The notes beneath the pieces were generated by a model. That model was not told where the DNA came from and searched no databases. It was given only the letters and a program-made list of their open reading frames with translations. Positions 11,101 to 24,854 of a stretch of DNA of 64,000 nucleotides are shown piece after piece. Numbering within the stretch: the first letter of the stretch is position 1; each line of letters begins with the position of its first letter. This DNA is from Pipra filicauda (taxonomy: Eukaryota > Chordata > Aves > Passeriformes > Pipridae): assembly GCF_003945595.2 (NCBI RefSeq), contig NW_024104319.1, positions 806,001 through 870,000 of the forward strand. Reading direction: 5' to 3'. A program made the translations under genes and the position numbers.

Positions 11101-14100
11101 GCTCCATGAACATCTTCTTGGCTTTGAGACCCGGCTGGCAAAAGGTATGATTAGAATAAAGCAAAGATTCAGCACTTGATGTTTCATCCAGCTCTCAGAA
11201 CACTCTGTGGCTAAGACCAAAACAAACGCAATGAGTACAGGAGTGAAAGAGGAATGTTCGTGCCCTGGGGAAGAACTGGCTCGTTCTAGTCCTGGTGGAA
11301 TGGATCCCAGAGGAAGAATGATGGAGTGTCCCTATCTTGGAGGAAAACAAGTGGGCTGGGAGCTAGGTCACCAGACTAGGATTTAGGTGGCTTTTCTCTG
11401 CCTCTTCTTTTTGTTTACTTTCACCTTGAATCTAGAAATTTCACATTGTTTTGATTAGGTGCTGGGTGCCACTGTGGTTTCAGGTGCCTGGGAATATGAA
11501 ACGCTCCCAGAATATAAATCATGATATAAATGTTTATTTACATTGAAGAAGAAAACTGCCAAAGCAGAGCTGAATTTGATTTCAAAATAAAACAAATTAA
11601 AATCCATAGAAACTGGGTGTTTAAATCCTATGGCATGGATTAATTATTAGATTCCTCTTGCAAGGAAAAACAACCAGCTGAAACTTCAAGGAGTTTTCTT
11701 CTGCAGGAACTATCAGAAAGAGGCTGCTTATGGATTTCAGACTTTCATATGAAATCTACAGGAATTATAAATGCAAAATATGTGAGGGTATCAAACTTTC
11801 AGAGCTATCAAAATGCTCAAGGGGATGCTTCCACATCTAGAGAAATATTCTCTCATCTTTGTGCTACATGCTGGAAGAAAGGATTTTTACAAAAGAATGA
11901 GCATGAAATTTAGGTCTGTAGTCAATAAGACTTTTTAAAAAGAGAGATTCATAGTCAATAAAAAGTTTTTTTGCTGAAACTCGGGCAGTGCATGCTTATT
12001 GTGCATTACAATGCACAGCACATTAAGAAATAACAATACCAGAATAGAATCACACAGCTTAAGTGCAGCAGAGCAAAGAGAGAATCTTGAGTTGACATGC
12101 TATAGAGTGTGGGGCGGGAAGAGGGAAGTAGAAAATCTCTTGCATCTCTAGTAATGCGGAGTAACTTACTGAAATTTTTCTCTTACTAATTAATTTGTAT
12201 TTAAATTTTGTGTCAAATATTAATTTTGGGTGTGTGTCATAATTTGCAAACAAGGTACTAAGGTAAAATTATATAGAACTGAAACTATCTCCAAACTTTG
12301 CAATCCCTGGATAAATTTCCTTTTACAGCTTTTCTAAACTTGGCTTATGGTGTTGACAGACTCATGGAGGAGTTCAGCAGGTGAGTATTTTTACATGTCT
12401 TCATGCATTAACTGAATTAAAAACATGAACAAGTTTACAGGGGTTAAAAATACTATTAGCCCCTGCTACTATTAAGTGCTTGCTGTAAGCTTCTAATCAA
12501 TTAAGAATTCTGACTGTTCATTGCTTTTCAGAGCTCCCTTTCTGAAAAAAAAAAAATGGTTGGAGGATTGATACTAATCTTACATGCCTTACCTTGGCTG
12601 CACAGCTGTGAGCTCCTGCCTCAGCAGCTCTCACCCTGCTGCCTGCTGCTCTCAGATCTGCTGGGGGTTCTTTCCGAATCCCTTTTCAGCCCTGCTTCCT
12701 CATGGGTAAATCCTGGAGGCTTACTAAAAATCCACTTTCTCTCATGTGCTGTTCTTTCCCTCCTCCAGTCCTAGTTTCCTGAGGGTTTAACATGGTTTTG
12801 GGTTCCTGCTGGGCTAAGTGGTGGAGACTGAGCCAATTCTGTCTGGAGCAGTACCTGTGATCAGTTCTCCTCACACAACAGAAGGAAGAAGAGGAAGGTC
12901 TTGTAAAGCAAACCGACACAGCATGCTGTTACATTCTGATCAGCATAATTTCCAAAGTAATCTCACTTATCTGAGACAACTTTCTGAGGATACAATGAAT
13001 CACTAAACTCTTAGCACGTGAAAACTTTTAGGTAGTGGCAGTCCTGCAAAGAGGCAGCACCAGTCCTCCTGTACTCTTTAAGACTAAAGCTTTAAATTAG
13101 AGTTTAAAGGGTGTTGTTTCAGCACAGACGAGAACATTTTCTACAGGTCCTGAGCTATCTTTGGAGAGGCCTTTTTTATAATTGTATATATTCTCCAGAA
13201 AATGGTTAGCAAAAGCTGACATCATTTAATTGGCTGAAAGTAACTTCATATCATTTAGGAAAGACATCGGTTTAATCTGCCTTTTTTTTTTTTCTTTCTT
13301 AATTAAATTTGTCACAGTGATGTATTTGCACTATTAAATCATCTTGAATTTGCAAGAAGATTTAAAAACCAATGTATTTTTAGAATGACGCATTTTCAAT
13401 CAATCATCTGAATGAGCCTGCCGGGAGAAAGCAGGCTATGGAAGGCACAGCAGGGACAGCATTCTCCCAGAAAAGGGATGCAGACCTATCTAGTTTTCTG
13501 CAATGTCCACCATGCTAATCCTCTGACTCAGTTGTAGTGAAGCAAAGGTTAAAGCTGAAAAACAGCTTAAAGTGTCTTAACACTATTAAAGGGAAGGATA
13601 TTTTCATCGTCCGATAAAGGTAATTTTGTATTATTATTTTATTTTAGAAAAAACATAGGGAAAGCTTTGATTAGCACTGACAAGGAGCCTATGCCTAGAA
13701 GAGGTGAACATGATCTGCTCTACCTTAAGTTTATAACCTGCACTCAGCTATGGACAAATCCTGTGGTTGGAAAAATTTGAACTGAAACCATATTCTGCGC
13801 TTTGAAAGTGAGACAGAGAGAATTGAGTATAGGAAATCCGTGCTTTGCTCACTGCTTGACAAATTCCCCACTATTGGCTTATCTATCCTGCCTTTCCCAC
13901 TCCTTTTCTGATAGCTTTACAGAAGCCAAAACAACTCTCAATAAGAGCTGGCTTCATAGTTGTGCTCCAAAATACATTACATCTACATAGTTCTCAGAAC
14001 TTGTTGACATCAATATCGTTGTGGCTTGCTCTTATCTTTCAGTACAGGGAAGTAGATTTGCAGCAGAATGCTGATCTCTTCCTTGAGCAAACATCTACTG

Positions 14101-17100
14101 CTTTTTCCCTGGAAACAGTAAGGTGGAGTCCCTGATAAATTAAGCTCTAACAGGCTTCAGAGCTTCAATCATTTCCATGTCAGTTTGGGAAGTGTAACAT
14201 TTTCCTTCTTGCCATAATGTTGCTTCCAAAGTTATGTACGTATGTCAGTGTGTTGCCACCCACTAAGATTGTGACAGCAATCTAAATGCTTTTCTTGTTC
14301 TTCAAATCCAAGTACTTCCTTCAGTTTCAGCTTCTGAACTGGAACTGCTCAAGTACGAGAGTTTTGAAAGTACTCACCAGGATGAGTTTGCCATATATTT
14401 CTTAAAATTAATATACAAAAAGAAACAATCTGCTACATCAAAATAATATTAACCACAAATGTTCTGGAACCCCAGCTGCAGAAACTGCTGTTTACCACCT
14501 GTTCCTGCTTGGTTCCCTAATGACTTATCGTCACAGAATTTCACAGGGAAGAGTTCTCCAAGATGTTGGTCTCAGAAGACCTGTGGCAGGCTTTATAGGC
14601 AACCAAATGAATTAATCACATTAGCTCACACAAAAAGATTCCATCAGATATTTATCCTTGTAAATCCCACTTGTACTGGATAAAAAAATTATCTCAGGGA
14701 TGCTGCTATGCTCAACAGGGGCACTGCAGGACAAGTGGGATGTCTGCTCCCCAATTCAAGGTTATGACGCGTTTCCCTCTGCTTCAGTTCACGCTTCCTG
14801 CTTGCAGCAGCTTCTGCTTAAAGTGGATCTGTGAGCAAGCAGAGGTGGCTTGGAGAAAACCTCCTTTATTCCTGGGCAGCCTATTTTCATTTTCCAGTTT
14901 CAGAGTGGAAGAACATGGATTTGATGAGTCCGTGTTGAATGACTTTGCTCTAGGCATTTGTTTTCTTGCAGGCAGGAAGATGCAATGGGCAATCATGCCT
15001 GGATTCCTGCGTTGGATACTCCTGGGACTTGCAAATCTGAAATATCAAAGGCATTTGGATAGGCTAGCTCCTAGACTCCAGTGTAAGGGCATGTGTTATG
15101 TGCAATGCTGAGCACAAGAAGGAAGGACTTGCAGATTTTTCTCAAGATATGAAACCACTGTACAACAACATGTGCCTTCCTAAGTGAAGCTCGAACTTGG
15201 GGACAAGAAAAGTCACCTTGTACCAAAGGCATATTGATCCAAACACCTTTCAGGTCTCCCTCAACTGGCCTCTAGGAAGATGGAGCAAGTCAAAGAACTG
15301 CATGAGAAGCTGCAGGTGCCCAGAGATTGTTTCCTGAACTCTCCCATGGCATTTTTTTCAAAAGATGGGTATTCTCCTGAGAAGTCATTCTGCTGAAATA
15401 AACTGGGATCTGCACTCTCTCAAAAAAATCAGATGCAAGACTGTTAAGTGCACACATAATTGCATTGTTTATCACGGCAGGTAGTTTGGTTTAGCTCAAC
15501 AAAGTAAGCTTCAGGGCAGGTCCTTTCACTTTGGCAGATTTACCCCAGAAACATTAATATCTTTGGAATGCTCTGAAGTCATTAAAAATGTTCACTTTAG
15601 AATGAAAAAAATTGTCTGGATTTTAGAGTTAGTAGAAAGAAGCTTATCAAAGGCAGGAAAAATTCTTTTGCAATACTTCTCATTCCCTTCTGAGTTTTCT
15701 GATAGGATGAAAGAACATGAAAAGGGAATGTGCTTGTTGCAGTTTTTCAGCAGCAGCATCAAAAGTGTTCTTGTTCTTTTGGTAAATATTTCAGCTTTAT
15801 TTTGGTAAATATTTCATGCCATTTGAGGGTTTACTCTGTCCTCTTTAGTGAGGAAAATTGCCAGTCAAAAGTTTCTTTTTCCCATAAACCGGAGCAAAAT
15901 GAAATTCCCCCCCTGGAAACTGACAGGAAAATAAAATGTTAATTACATCAAGACATTATTGAAAAAAACAATACAATATTTAACTCTTTACTGCTGAAAA
16001 GAAAATAGTCTTTTTCTTCCAAGCAGCTCCATTAACAGGGAACGTTAGGAACAAGAACCAAAACCAATACAGAAATGGCCCTCTCAACATCTGCTAAGGC
16101 ACATGATCTGAAGTCTGGAACCTGCCTTCTCCCGTGTGAGAGAGGACATCAGTACTGATATGAGAGAAAGGAAAAAAACTGTCATTTTTTTACAAAGCTG
16201 TTCTGATACACAGTACCTCAGCTGGTACAGTGTTCCACAGCACATTTCACAGACACACTTCGCTAGCCTGCTCCAAGTTAATTTTCATTTACCTCCTTCT
16301 AGAAAATAAGATACTGCTTGCAGAGATCCGATCAGTTGTTTCCTACTGTTGCCACCAGCATCTAGCTTAAAACTGATGATTTATGGATGTCTAATTGACA
16401 CAATTGTTACCCATTTTTATCACAATCAGGTAGCAAGACTCAGCTACTTAGCCAGTATATCCCAAGCTATTTATATAACTTGCGTTGGGCATCGTTCCCC
16501 GATTAAAAGTATGTCAGCTCTTCTCTCTCTTGGACCAGTTCTCTTGGCTGGAAAACAATTTTGTTTGCTATGTATTATATGTGATGGTAATTAACACACT
16601 GTCTGGTTGACCTCTATTTTCACTGTCCTGTACCTTCAAGAGACATGGAAATCCTGGTGATCTACGCTTTTAGCAGGAGGAGTACGATGTTCAAAAGGCT
16701 TAGTTACATGGACAGCATTTTGATTTAATAGTATGAAAGAGAAGAAGAAATAAATCTCACTATTTTTAAGCTAGTCCTGGTCAGAATTTTTTTGATTGCG
16801 TATTTCTTCCCCAAACAAAGGCGTGAAAAATTTCTGAAGTTGTCAACAGAAAATGTTTGCCATAAAAAGAAGCCTATTTTTCATTCAGAAGCAATTTTTG
16901 GTAAGAAATACAACCACTTCTGCTGCAAAACTGAATTCCTAAAATGTCTGAAGTTTTCAAATTCTTCCATCTCAAAAATGCTGACACTTCTTCCATTTCA
17001 TGGCAAAGTTATGAATCTGTTTTTTTTTTCCTATGTGTTACCTTAAGCACAGTATTGAGTTAAAGGTGGTTTAATTACCTTCTTGTTGATATCTTCCTAA

Positions 17101-18821
17101 GGATAACCCTATACTTCCTTTTAGTTTTGTATATTTATGGATGCCTTCCATTAGTGCTAATAAATGAACAGCTGTAAAATTAATGAAGTTTTCATAACCA
17201 GGTCAACACAGTCTATAGGAAATACTGATACTTCTAGACCCCTCTCCTTCAGAATTTGGTGTTTCAAGACATTTCTCAGCCATTTATCCCTGTGACTTTC
17301 TTTACCTCTGTCCAAAGTTGTCTGTAGAGTCCTGCCATTTTACCTTCTTTCTTAGAAAGCACCTCCAGCATCGCATTCTCTGCTCACTGTGCTTTATTAG
17401 CACTCCCTACCACATGAGTGCTCTGAAGTGCCTTCCTAATGGCAAACATAAATAGCCCAGTATGATCTGGCCCAAACTCTGTAAAAAGGGGCAACCTTTC
17501 TGTTGTGAAAGGTAAAGAATACTCAGCCAGGGAGTGCTGGACATCTGCACATGTTGGTGTGATGCATTCAGTCAGAGAATTGCAAGCCTCCCTTCATAGT
17601 AGAACATTGTATTCATTCAGTTGCAGAAGCAAATAGTGTAGAATTGTAGGACTGTTCTGCTTCCCCTTAATTTTTCTACCTTTTATGACCAATGGTATCT
17701 AGGATTTTGATGTGTGGGGAGCCTGACAAACAAATAAATGACTTTAATACTCTGTTTGATTTTGCAGTCTTTTGATATTAAAGTCAAACTTCGAAGAAAC
17801 CCCGTAGCTTAAAAATAATGTTTTAAATATTATACATACCCTTTCCCTTGATTTTTTTTTTCTTTTCTAAACAATGGAATTTGTCAATTAAGCATGAAGA
17901 TGTTTTTCTTCCTTGAAAACTACACTTTTCTTACAGTAAGATTTTTTCTTCTCCAGTAATAAAAAGAACACCTGACATCTAGTTTGATGCTGAAGATAGT
18001 CTAATAGTTCCCCATGGACCTAATCTGCAAGGCAGGACTCTCCATAACTCCAAAGTTCACTTCTCAATTTCTTCCCTTCCTGTTGAAGCATGCTTGGTAA
18101 ATTTGTCCCTGGGGAACCTCGAGAGAAGATTGTCTTCACAGATGTTATGAAGAAATATGATAAAGGGGAACATTTCCAGAATAACTTCTTTTTGCTTCTG
18201 TTACGATATTGTCATCAAGAACTGTTTTTCCATCTTAGCACTTTCCTATCCAATTGCTTTGGAGTGAATGGGGCTGAATGCATAAATTCTTGGTAGTAAC
18301 TAAGGGCTTGATAGAAGAAAAAAGAAGGAGAAACAGAATAAAAAAAAGGAAAAAGGAAAACCATGAACCATTGAGGGCTGTAGGCAAGAGGAAGAGGAGA
18401 GTCCTACTGGAAGCAATCATGAAAAAAACCATTTTCCTTAGCCTTGCTTCACTCAGTCCTTTGTCTTGCTCTGCACAGCAGCAGAAAAATTATGACTTCC
18501 TAAAGACAAAATCAGGACCAGAGACTCAGGTTGCTTATTTTTTTGACAGAAGGGAGAAGATGAAGTACCTATAGACTAAGCAGAAGAGCCAGAAGTTACA
18601 GGCTATCATTCTTCATTTGTCTCCAGACAAAAACCAGATAGTTTGGAACTTTCTGAAAGCAGATACACCAGCCTAGCAGTAGTCAGAAATACTGGAGGGA
18701 ATTAAGGAGATCTCCAGGGCTGCAGACAGCCTGTTCCAATAAAGAGAAGTTCCAGGAGAGAAGACATGAAGCTCTGTACCTTTGTTTCTACCTGAGGCAA
18801 AGCCGAATGGTTTCCCATCTC

Positions 18822-19600
18822 AGAATCATAGAATCACACGGGTTGAAAAGGACCTTAAAGATCTTCTAGTCTCAACCCTCTTACCATGGGCAGGGACAAC
18901 TTCCACTAGACCAGATTACTCACAGCTTTTCCCAGCCTAGCCTTGAACATCCCCAGGGCTGGGCCATCCACAACTTCCCTGGGCAACTTGTTCCAGTATC
19001 TCAACACAGTAAAGAATATCTTCCTAACATCTAACCTAAATTTCCCTTCTTTCAGTTTGTACCCATTACTCCTTGTCCTATCGCTACAGTTCCTGACCAA
19101 GAGTCCCTCTCCAGCTTCCCTTGTAGGCCGCTTCAGGTACCAGAAGGTTGTCATGAGGTCTCCACATAATCATCTCTTCTCCAGGCTGACCAGCCCCAAC
19201 TTTCTCAGCCTGTCTTCATAGGGAAGGTGCTCCAGTCCTCTTATCAACATTGTGGCCCTCATCTGGACTGGCTCCAACAGTGCCAGGTCCTTCTTAATGT
19301 TGTAAGCACCAGAACTGTATGCATTCCAGGTAGGTTCTCAGAGAGCAGAGTAGAGGGGGAAATCCCCTCCCTCAGCCTGCTGGTCACTCTCCTTTTGGTG
19401 CAGCCCAGGATTCCATCGGCTTTCTGGGCTGCCAGTGCACATCTCTGGGTTGTGTTGAGTTTTTCATCAACCAACCAGCCAGTTCTTTATCCACCACTTT
19501 ATCCACAAAGTTCTTTATCCATCAATCAAATCCAGGTTTCTCCAATTTAAAGACAAGGGCATCCATCACATGGGACAGCGTCAAACACTTTGTATCCTGT
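18822..19600 (-). mobile_element. CR1 LINE, 5'-truncated, with internal deletion
   Basis: Chicken-repeat-1 non-LTR retrotransposon lying antisense to CPLX1. On the - strand its 3' end reads GTGTGATTCTATGATTCT (18822-18840), the CR1 terminal octamer. Upstream are the C-terminal reverse-transcriptase phrases (for example NKLPREVVDGPALGMFKARL, and AAQKADGILGCTKRRVTSR). At 19545-19595 a more upstream RT stretch (VFDAVP, matching the KAFDTVPH motif) is joined directly to the later VDEKLN segment, so several hundred bp of RT are missing between about 19466 and 19482. Several stops and substitutions make it inactive. The 5' limit is approximate. Confidence 0.9.
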
Positions 19601-22099
19601 TTCTTGCTTCCTGTGGGCACTACTCAGATCCCAGTAAAAAAGGAGCAGTTGACTTCATGTTCAAAACAGTGTTGTCAAATGGGGACAAAGCTCTTCTAAT
19701 TCAGACTTAAGAGTATTTTTACCTAGCAAACATGCTGTATTTTCCTAACAATTTTCAATTGCAGCAAAAGATGTCCCATGCATAATACTGCTTCATTGAA
19801 AGGAGCAGTGTAGGAGAGTGATCTCAGTCATAATGTAGATCAGTTATCCTTACTTCTGAACATTAATGGATTGTCAGTTATGATTAGTTTCTTGTCTTGT
19901 CTACAAAGAAATTAATTCTACAGAGGAGTAGTTTCTTACATGAAAGCACGTATCTCCAAACTTGCTTAAACCAACTAAGGCACCCCACAGAAGTCAGCCA
20001 AGTATATACACATATCTTCTGCTATTGCCTACTCAATAGAGATGTCCGATGACCAGAATCTTAATAAAAATCCACGAAGGAGTCATCTGGAATAATCCCC
20101 ATACTTATTCCCCAGAAAAAAAATGTCAGTTTGCTAGCTCTGTAGACTAGCAGACATGATCCTGCTGAATATGACAACACTGTCTCTGTGTTCTTATTCA
20201 CATGAGTAGAAACTGATTTGAGGGAAGAAGTCTTCTCACATACAGTCATTCCTGATCACCAGTATGTGCTGATCAGGGCCATTAGGCCAGAATTCCTAAA
20301 CAGGGAAGCACATGGTACAAGAAGCCTTCGGTAAGAAAAGTTTATTTTTCTGGTGCTTCATGAACCTGTAGGATCTTCAGAGGTGCTGACAGCTAGGAAA
20401 TGTGCCTTGTAGTGGTCAGGTAGTGTCACTCATCCCTCTGCCCATTAGGTATCATGCTAGTGCAAAACCTATTTTACATCAAGTTTGATGTGAATGACTA
20501 GTAATGATTAGTAATACCTAATCATGCAAAAAGAAAATCTGCTGAAGATTTGGCATCTTAAACAGTTTCTCCAGCTCAGCCTTGCACTTTATGCCAATTC
20601 TCTCATATAAGACTTACAAGCCGTCTGCGCTTTCACTTTGTGGGTGTTTACTTTTTAACATTGGGCCAACAACAAGATCGGTCTTTAATTTGCTTAAATT
20701 AATCTGAAAAACTGAAGATATTACTTCTCCATCAATGTCACAGCCCTAAAATGCTCCCAGTTACTCTTATTAACAACTTATACTTGAAATTCCACAGCCT
20801 GCAATATGCATTAGCCTGAAACATCACACTCAGAGAGACATAAAGCGCTTATGCCATCGAGCCATTCAAGATATTTGTCTGTCTTTACAGAGAAACTGCG
20901 TGTGATTATTCCTAGTGAATTGGCTGGAGCTGAGATTGTAGCCTAGATACATGATACTGAAAGAGCAACGACATCAGAAAAATAAGTGTCTTGTCCAAAT
21001 TCCCAAGTTCTCTTATTTTCCCATCTACTTATTGATTATACCAGCCCACATGCTAATCAGGGGGAAGTAAGTAATACAGAAACATGAAGGGAATGCAAAA
21101 TGGTGAGGGTATATTCTAGTCTTACCTCTCAGAGATCTGTTATACTACTTTACAAGACACACAGTTATGATCTTATGCACTATACTTAACGTTTGCCCTA
21201 TCAGTTTGTCACATTTTGGTGTTTTGTAGCATCATATCTGCATTTTTATTGGTAGCCTATCTTCAGGAGAATTTCCTTTCCACTGATGGAAATCTTCACA
21301 GCTGTGGAGAAAAGTGTAACCATTTACTACAAATGTTACCCTAGAGGCTCAAAAGCTACAATATCAGGATATAAACAGGGAGGAATATGTATGAGACACC
21401 TGAGAAAGCAATGAGAAACATTTTTCAAGAAGAACAAAATAGTTCAGAGCAAAGTACAGATCTGTTACTTCATGGGAAAAGAGAGCAAATGATGGGTGAT
21501 ACAAACAAATATTGCACTTTTTTTTCTCTCTCTCTCATCTTCACAGAACTGTCACCAAACAACATTACAAGGCACGAAAAACAGTACTAGGGTAAGGAAA
21601 AGAACAGGATAAAAATACTATGAAAACTGTGCAAGTCTGAAGAAACTTGTCCTTGGGTGCTGAAGGAAACAGACAAAATAATCATAAAGATTACTGTTTC
21701 TGAGAAGTAGTAGAGGAAATGCAAAGCCCTGCGAACATACAGGGCAAACATATATCCACTTTTGCAAAGGGGAAAAGTTGACCTTTGAGAGCTCTGAGGT
21801 AATCGCTAACTTCAGCTGCAGAAACCAAACGAAGCTCACTGTGGAGGAAAGGAAGACAAAGACAGGTAAAAGGCATTTGCCAGGAATCAAGTAGCTGGCC
21901 TCACTTGTAAGGGCACACTCAGTGGACGTAATACACATCAGTTTCAGTAAACCTGCACATAACTTCCTTGTTAGCACACAGTGAACGGCTCTAGTGAGCT
22001 TTCTAGGGAGCAGACACCTGGCTGGGGGGTGGTCTATTTGTTTTTTAGAAGACAGTCAGAGGAGTTATTGATGAGTCACTGTAATTTGTGGAGAGAGAT
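19601..22099. other. Intergenic, no gene recognised
   Basis: No coding or repeat similarity that I can support. The segment 20800-20960 has low repetitiveness and mixed composition that could be a conserved non-coding element, but this cannot be tested from the sequence alone. Confidence 0.5.
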
Positions 22100-22565
22100 G
22101 CAAATTGGTTCCCGTGGGGGTCTGTTCTATGCCTTGTGTTATTCAATTGTTTCATTAATAACCCGGAAGATGAAGAGTAAGTGCATTTACAGAACTTGCA
22201 GATGACACAGACTGAAAGGGGCACTCAGGAGGACTGGATCAGAATTCAAAATGATCTTTACAAATTGGACAGATGGCCTGAGGTCAAGAAGATGAAATGC
22301 CACAGAGATAAGTGACATATTTTGAGGGAAACAAACCAAATGTCACATACGAAAAAAGGCAACCATATGGCTAGTATAATGTTAGGGGTTTTGAGGTTGA
22401 AACTAGCTCACAAAGAGCATCAGGACTCTGGTGCTCTTCTCTTGGGATATGTTAATAGGAATATTTAGTAGACACTCTAAGGGAAGGGAAAAGGTTTCAG
22501 CTGCAGTACTGTGTCCAGCATGGAGCACTATACTTTGAGAAAAATGAATTATTCTCTGGATTGTT
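22100..22565 (+). mobile_element. Old, degraded CR1-like LINE relic
   Basis: Fragments of the CR1 reverse transcriptase survive in broken frames. The GSVLGPVLFNCFINDLED-like segment is recognisable in DNA at 22111-22170. LADDT, the catalytic-site FADDT motif, is at about 22193-22207. A KLDRW segment follows at about 22240-22275, and a QYCVQHWAPYF-like segment (RT thumb region) lies at about 22502-22535. Divergence is far higher than in the CR1 copies at 30 and 57 kb, so this is an ancient insertion. Confidence 0.6.
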
Positions 22566-23286
22566 TTCTGTCTATAAAGGACATAAGAGATATTAGAAGA
22601 CATAGTGGTCCCCGGTTGCCTCTAGCCAAAGTCATATAGCAGTCCAGAGGTATAAGACTTAGCAAGACACAGGACTTCTGCTCCCCTAGATTGAGCTTCT
22701 TTGTACAACTTTTTAATACAATTGATAATTTTAGTCTTGCAGCTAATATAGGGATGCCTTTAGGTTCCAAGTTTCAGTAAACAAGACATTTTTCCAAAGC
22801 ATGGAAGGCCTACATTCTGCATCCCTCTCTCCCTTCCTCCCTTCTTTCCTCTCCCTCAGAGTATTTGCTTGTCCTATAAAGAAGACTGACTGTTCCTTGC
22901 TTGCCATATGATCAACAATATGCCTTTTGTGTTTGCCTCAGACAAATATTTATTTTTCTTCAAACAAGTTCAAGTGGCTAAGCCCTTCTTCCATCCGCAT
23001 ATGCTTTTTGTGACTTCCTTTCTTAAAACCGATTCCACTGCTTCACTTTCATTTCCAGTATAGGATTATGTTCTTTCTAGAAGCTAGAACTTCAAGGGCA
23101 GTTCAAAGCCACTCCACCTGTTAGTCAGGGACACTGACTTCCTCTATCCTTGCTAGGCAATCTTTCTGAGGTTAGTTTTCCCTTTAATGACACATCATAA
23201 TTTTGTTTTGCTGTTATTTCCCAGAGTTGAGCACGCTCACAGAGTTTCCCTGGGAAGAAGAGCTGGATACTCAGAAATTGTCTACC

Positions 23287-23352
23287 TTTTTTTGATTGTT
23301 TGTTTCTTGTTCGTTTGGGGGGTTTTGTATGGGTTTTTTTGTTTGTTTTCTT
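23287..23352. repeat. T/G-rich low-complexity tract
   Basis: TTTG, GTTTG and TTTTTT units interrupted by a six-base G run. Probably simple-sequence slippage. Confidence 0.75.
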
Positions 23353-24813
23353 AATTCTTCCCCCAACCTATGATCAATCATGGAAAGCAAAAATGTTATA
23401 TTCCCATCATGAACTGTGAGGATTCTGAACAGCTTTCAAAGTTTTGCTGGAGTATCCAGAATAAGATGTCTTTTTGCACCTCGCGTAGAGATCAATATCT
23501 GTGCACCTGTTTCCTACTGTGCTTTATTTTCATAAATCTAATTAATCTTTAACGACATCATGTGGAATATATGCAGCTACAGTAAATGCTAGTGACACAC
23601 TCAAGTGCAAAACATAACCACTGAACTGTAGTCTTCTCCAGTGCTGAAGGCAAGCATGGGAAATGGCTCCAAGCAGCTAAGTCTTAGTTCAGTTTTTCAG
23701 AACTGTATGAATTGCTGGTAATGGGGCACTTTCCTACTCAGAAGATACTACAGTAGTATTAGACTGTACATTTTCACACGCCCCTTCCTTCTCTTTTGCT
23801 TACTCAGAAGGCTTTAGTTCTAGGGATTTTTTTTTTCTGTCAGAGACAATGTTTGTCCCGTCTATTCATAACCATGCATTGTACTTGCATATGGACGACT
23901 TTGCAAATAGGCCAGTAATGGCTGGAATTCAGATGTGTGTGTATAATAATAATTTCTTGCTATCATGATTTCTATCTAAGTCTCAATAAGAGTAATAATA
24001 AACACTTTGCATATGAGGCTTAGTTTTGTCCTTATGCGATATGTGCTGCAGAAAGTCACAGCCTAGGTACTGGTGTTACAGCATACAGCTCAAACTGAAG
24101 CATAACATCTGAATAAAGGCAGTAAAATACAATTTTTTGGTGCAAAGAAAGGAAAAAAGCCACAGTGGCAAGTTTTACGTACTCTGAGCTTCAAAGGAGC
24201 TTCAGGAGCTGCCATCAATAATATTGCCTCTTCTACAAGAAGCTTGATCATCCACCCATCCTTAGAGAAAAATGGTACTGACATGAGTACTTACTGTGAA
24301 ACTCAAACTGGCCCATGGTGCTGCACTGAGCCAATGGTGCCTACCGATTCCTGCTCCAGCTTCTTTGAGGTAGTTCTGTACAGTGTTAGATATGTTAGAT
24401 ACACCCTCCTTCATACCCATCAACACGAAACACAGATGTGCCTCTCAAATCCCAGGACAAATGAGGTCCACGGCTAGAGGTAACTATTTTAGGCAATGAT
24501 CTTCAGCACCCCATTGGCAACAATCAGTATTTCAAACTCTTGTGCATTGGAGTGATGTTCCCAAGTTCTTTTAATTCATTTGTATTTCCAGCTGACATGG
24601 AATTGTGATGCACTCTGGTATGTCTCTTCTTAATAATCTTTCATAACTCTGAGACATCTTCAGAAAATGTGTGCTCCTTCTGAAGATAACTAGAGAAGCC
24701 AGTCCTCCCTTTCAAACGGCTTGGGACCACAGATTATGCCTTTCTCACTTGCCTGAAGGGAGTCAAATACATTTCAGAGATGGACCCAAAGATCTTTTGT
24801 CATATTTTGAGGG

Positions 24814-24854
24814 ATTTTTTTGTTTGTTTGGTTGGTTTGGTTTTTTTTCTTTGT
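24814..24854. repeat. T/G-rich low-complexity tract
   Basis: TGTTTG and GGTTTGG units followed by eight T. Similar in kind to the tract near 23.3 kb. Confidence 0.75.

Larger units (their letters stand above)
4531..18821. other. Intergenic, no gene recognised
   Basis: An AT-rich stretch of 14 kb with no exon or known repeat that I recognise. It holds a short CT/CA tract (4820-4846), the A/C-rich tract at 6571-6690, a stop-poor region at 7300-8640 (listed separately), and T homopolymers near 13282-13293, 17021-17029 and 17852-17860. Parts near 12160-12260 and 13150-13420 carry TAATTA- and ATTTGCA-type motifs and resemble non-coding conserved elements by eye only. Confidence 0.6.

Noticed and set aside
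14671..15111. 146-codon + strand frame
   Set aside because: Begins at TTG, has no recognised family features, and lacks supporting splice or promoter context.
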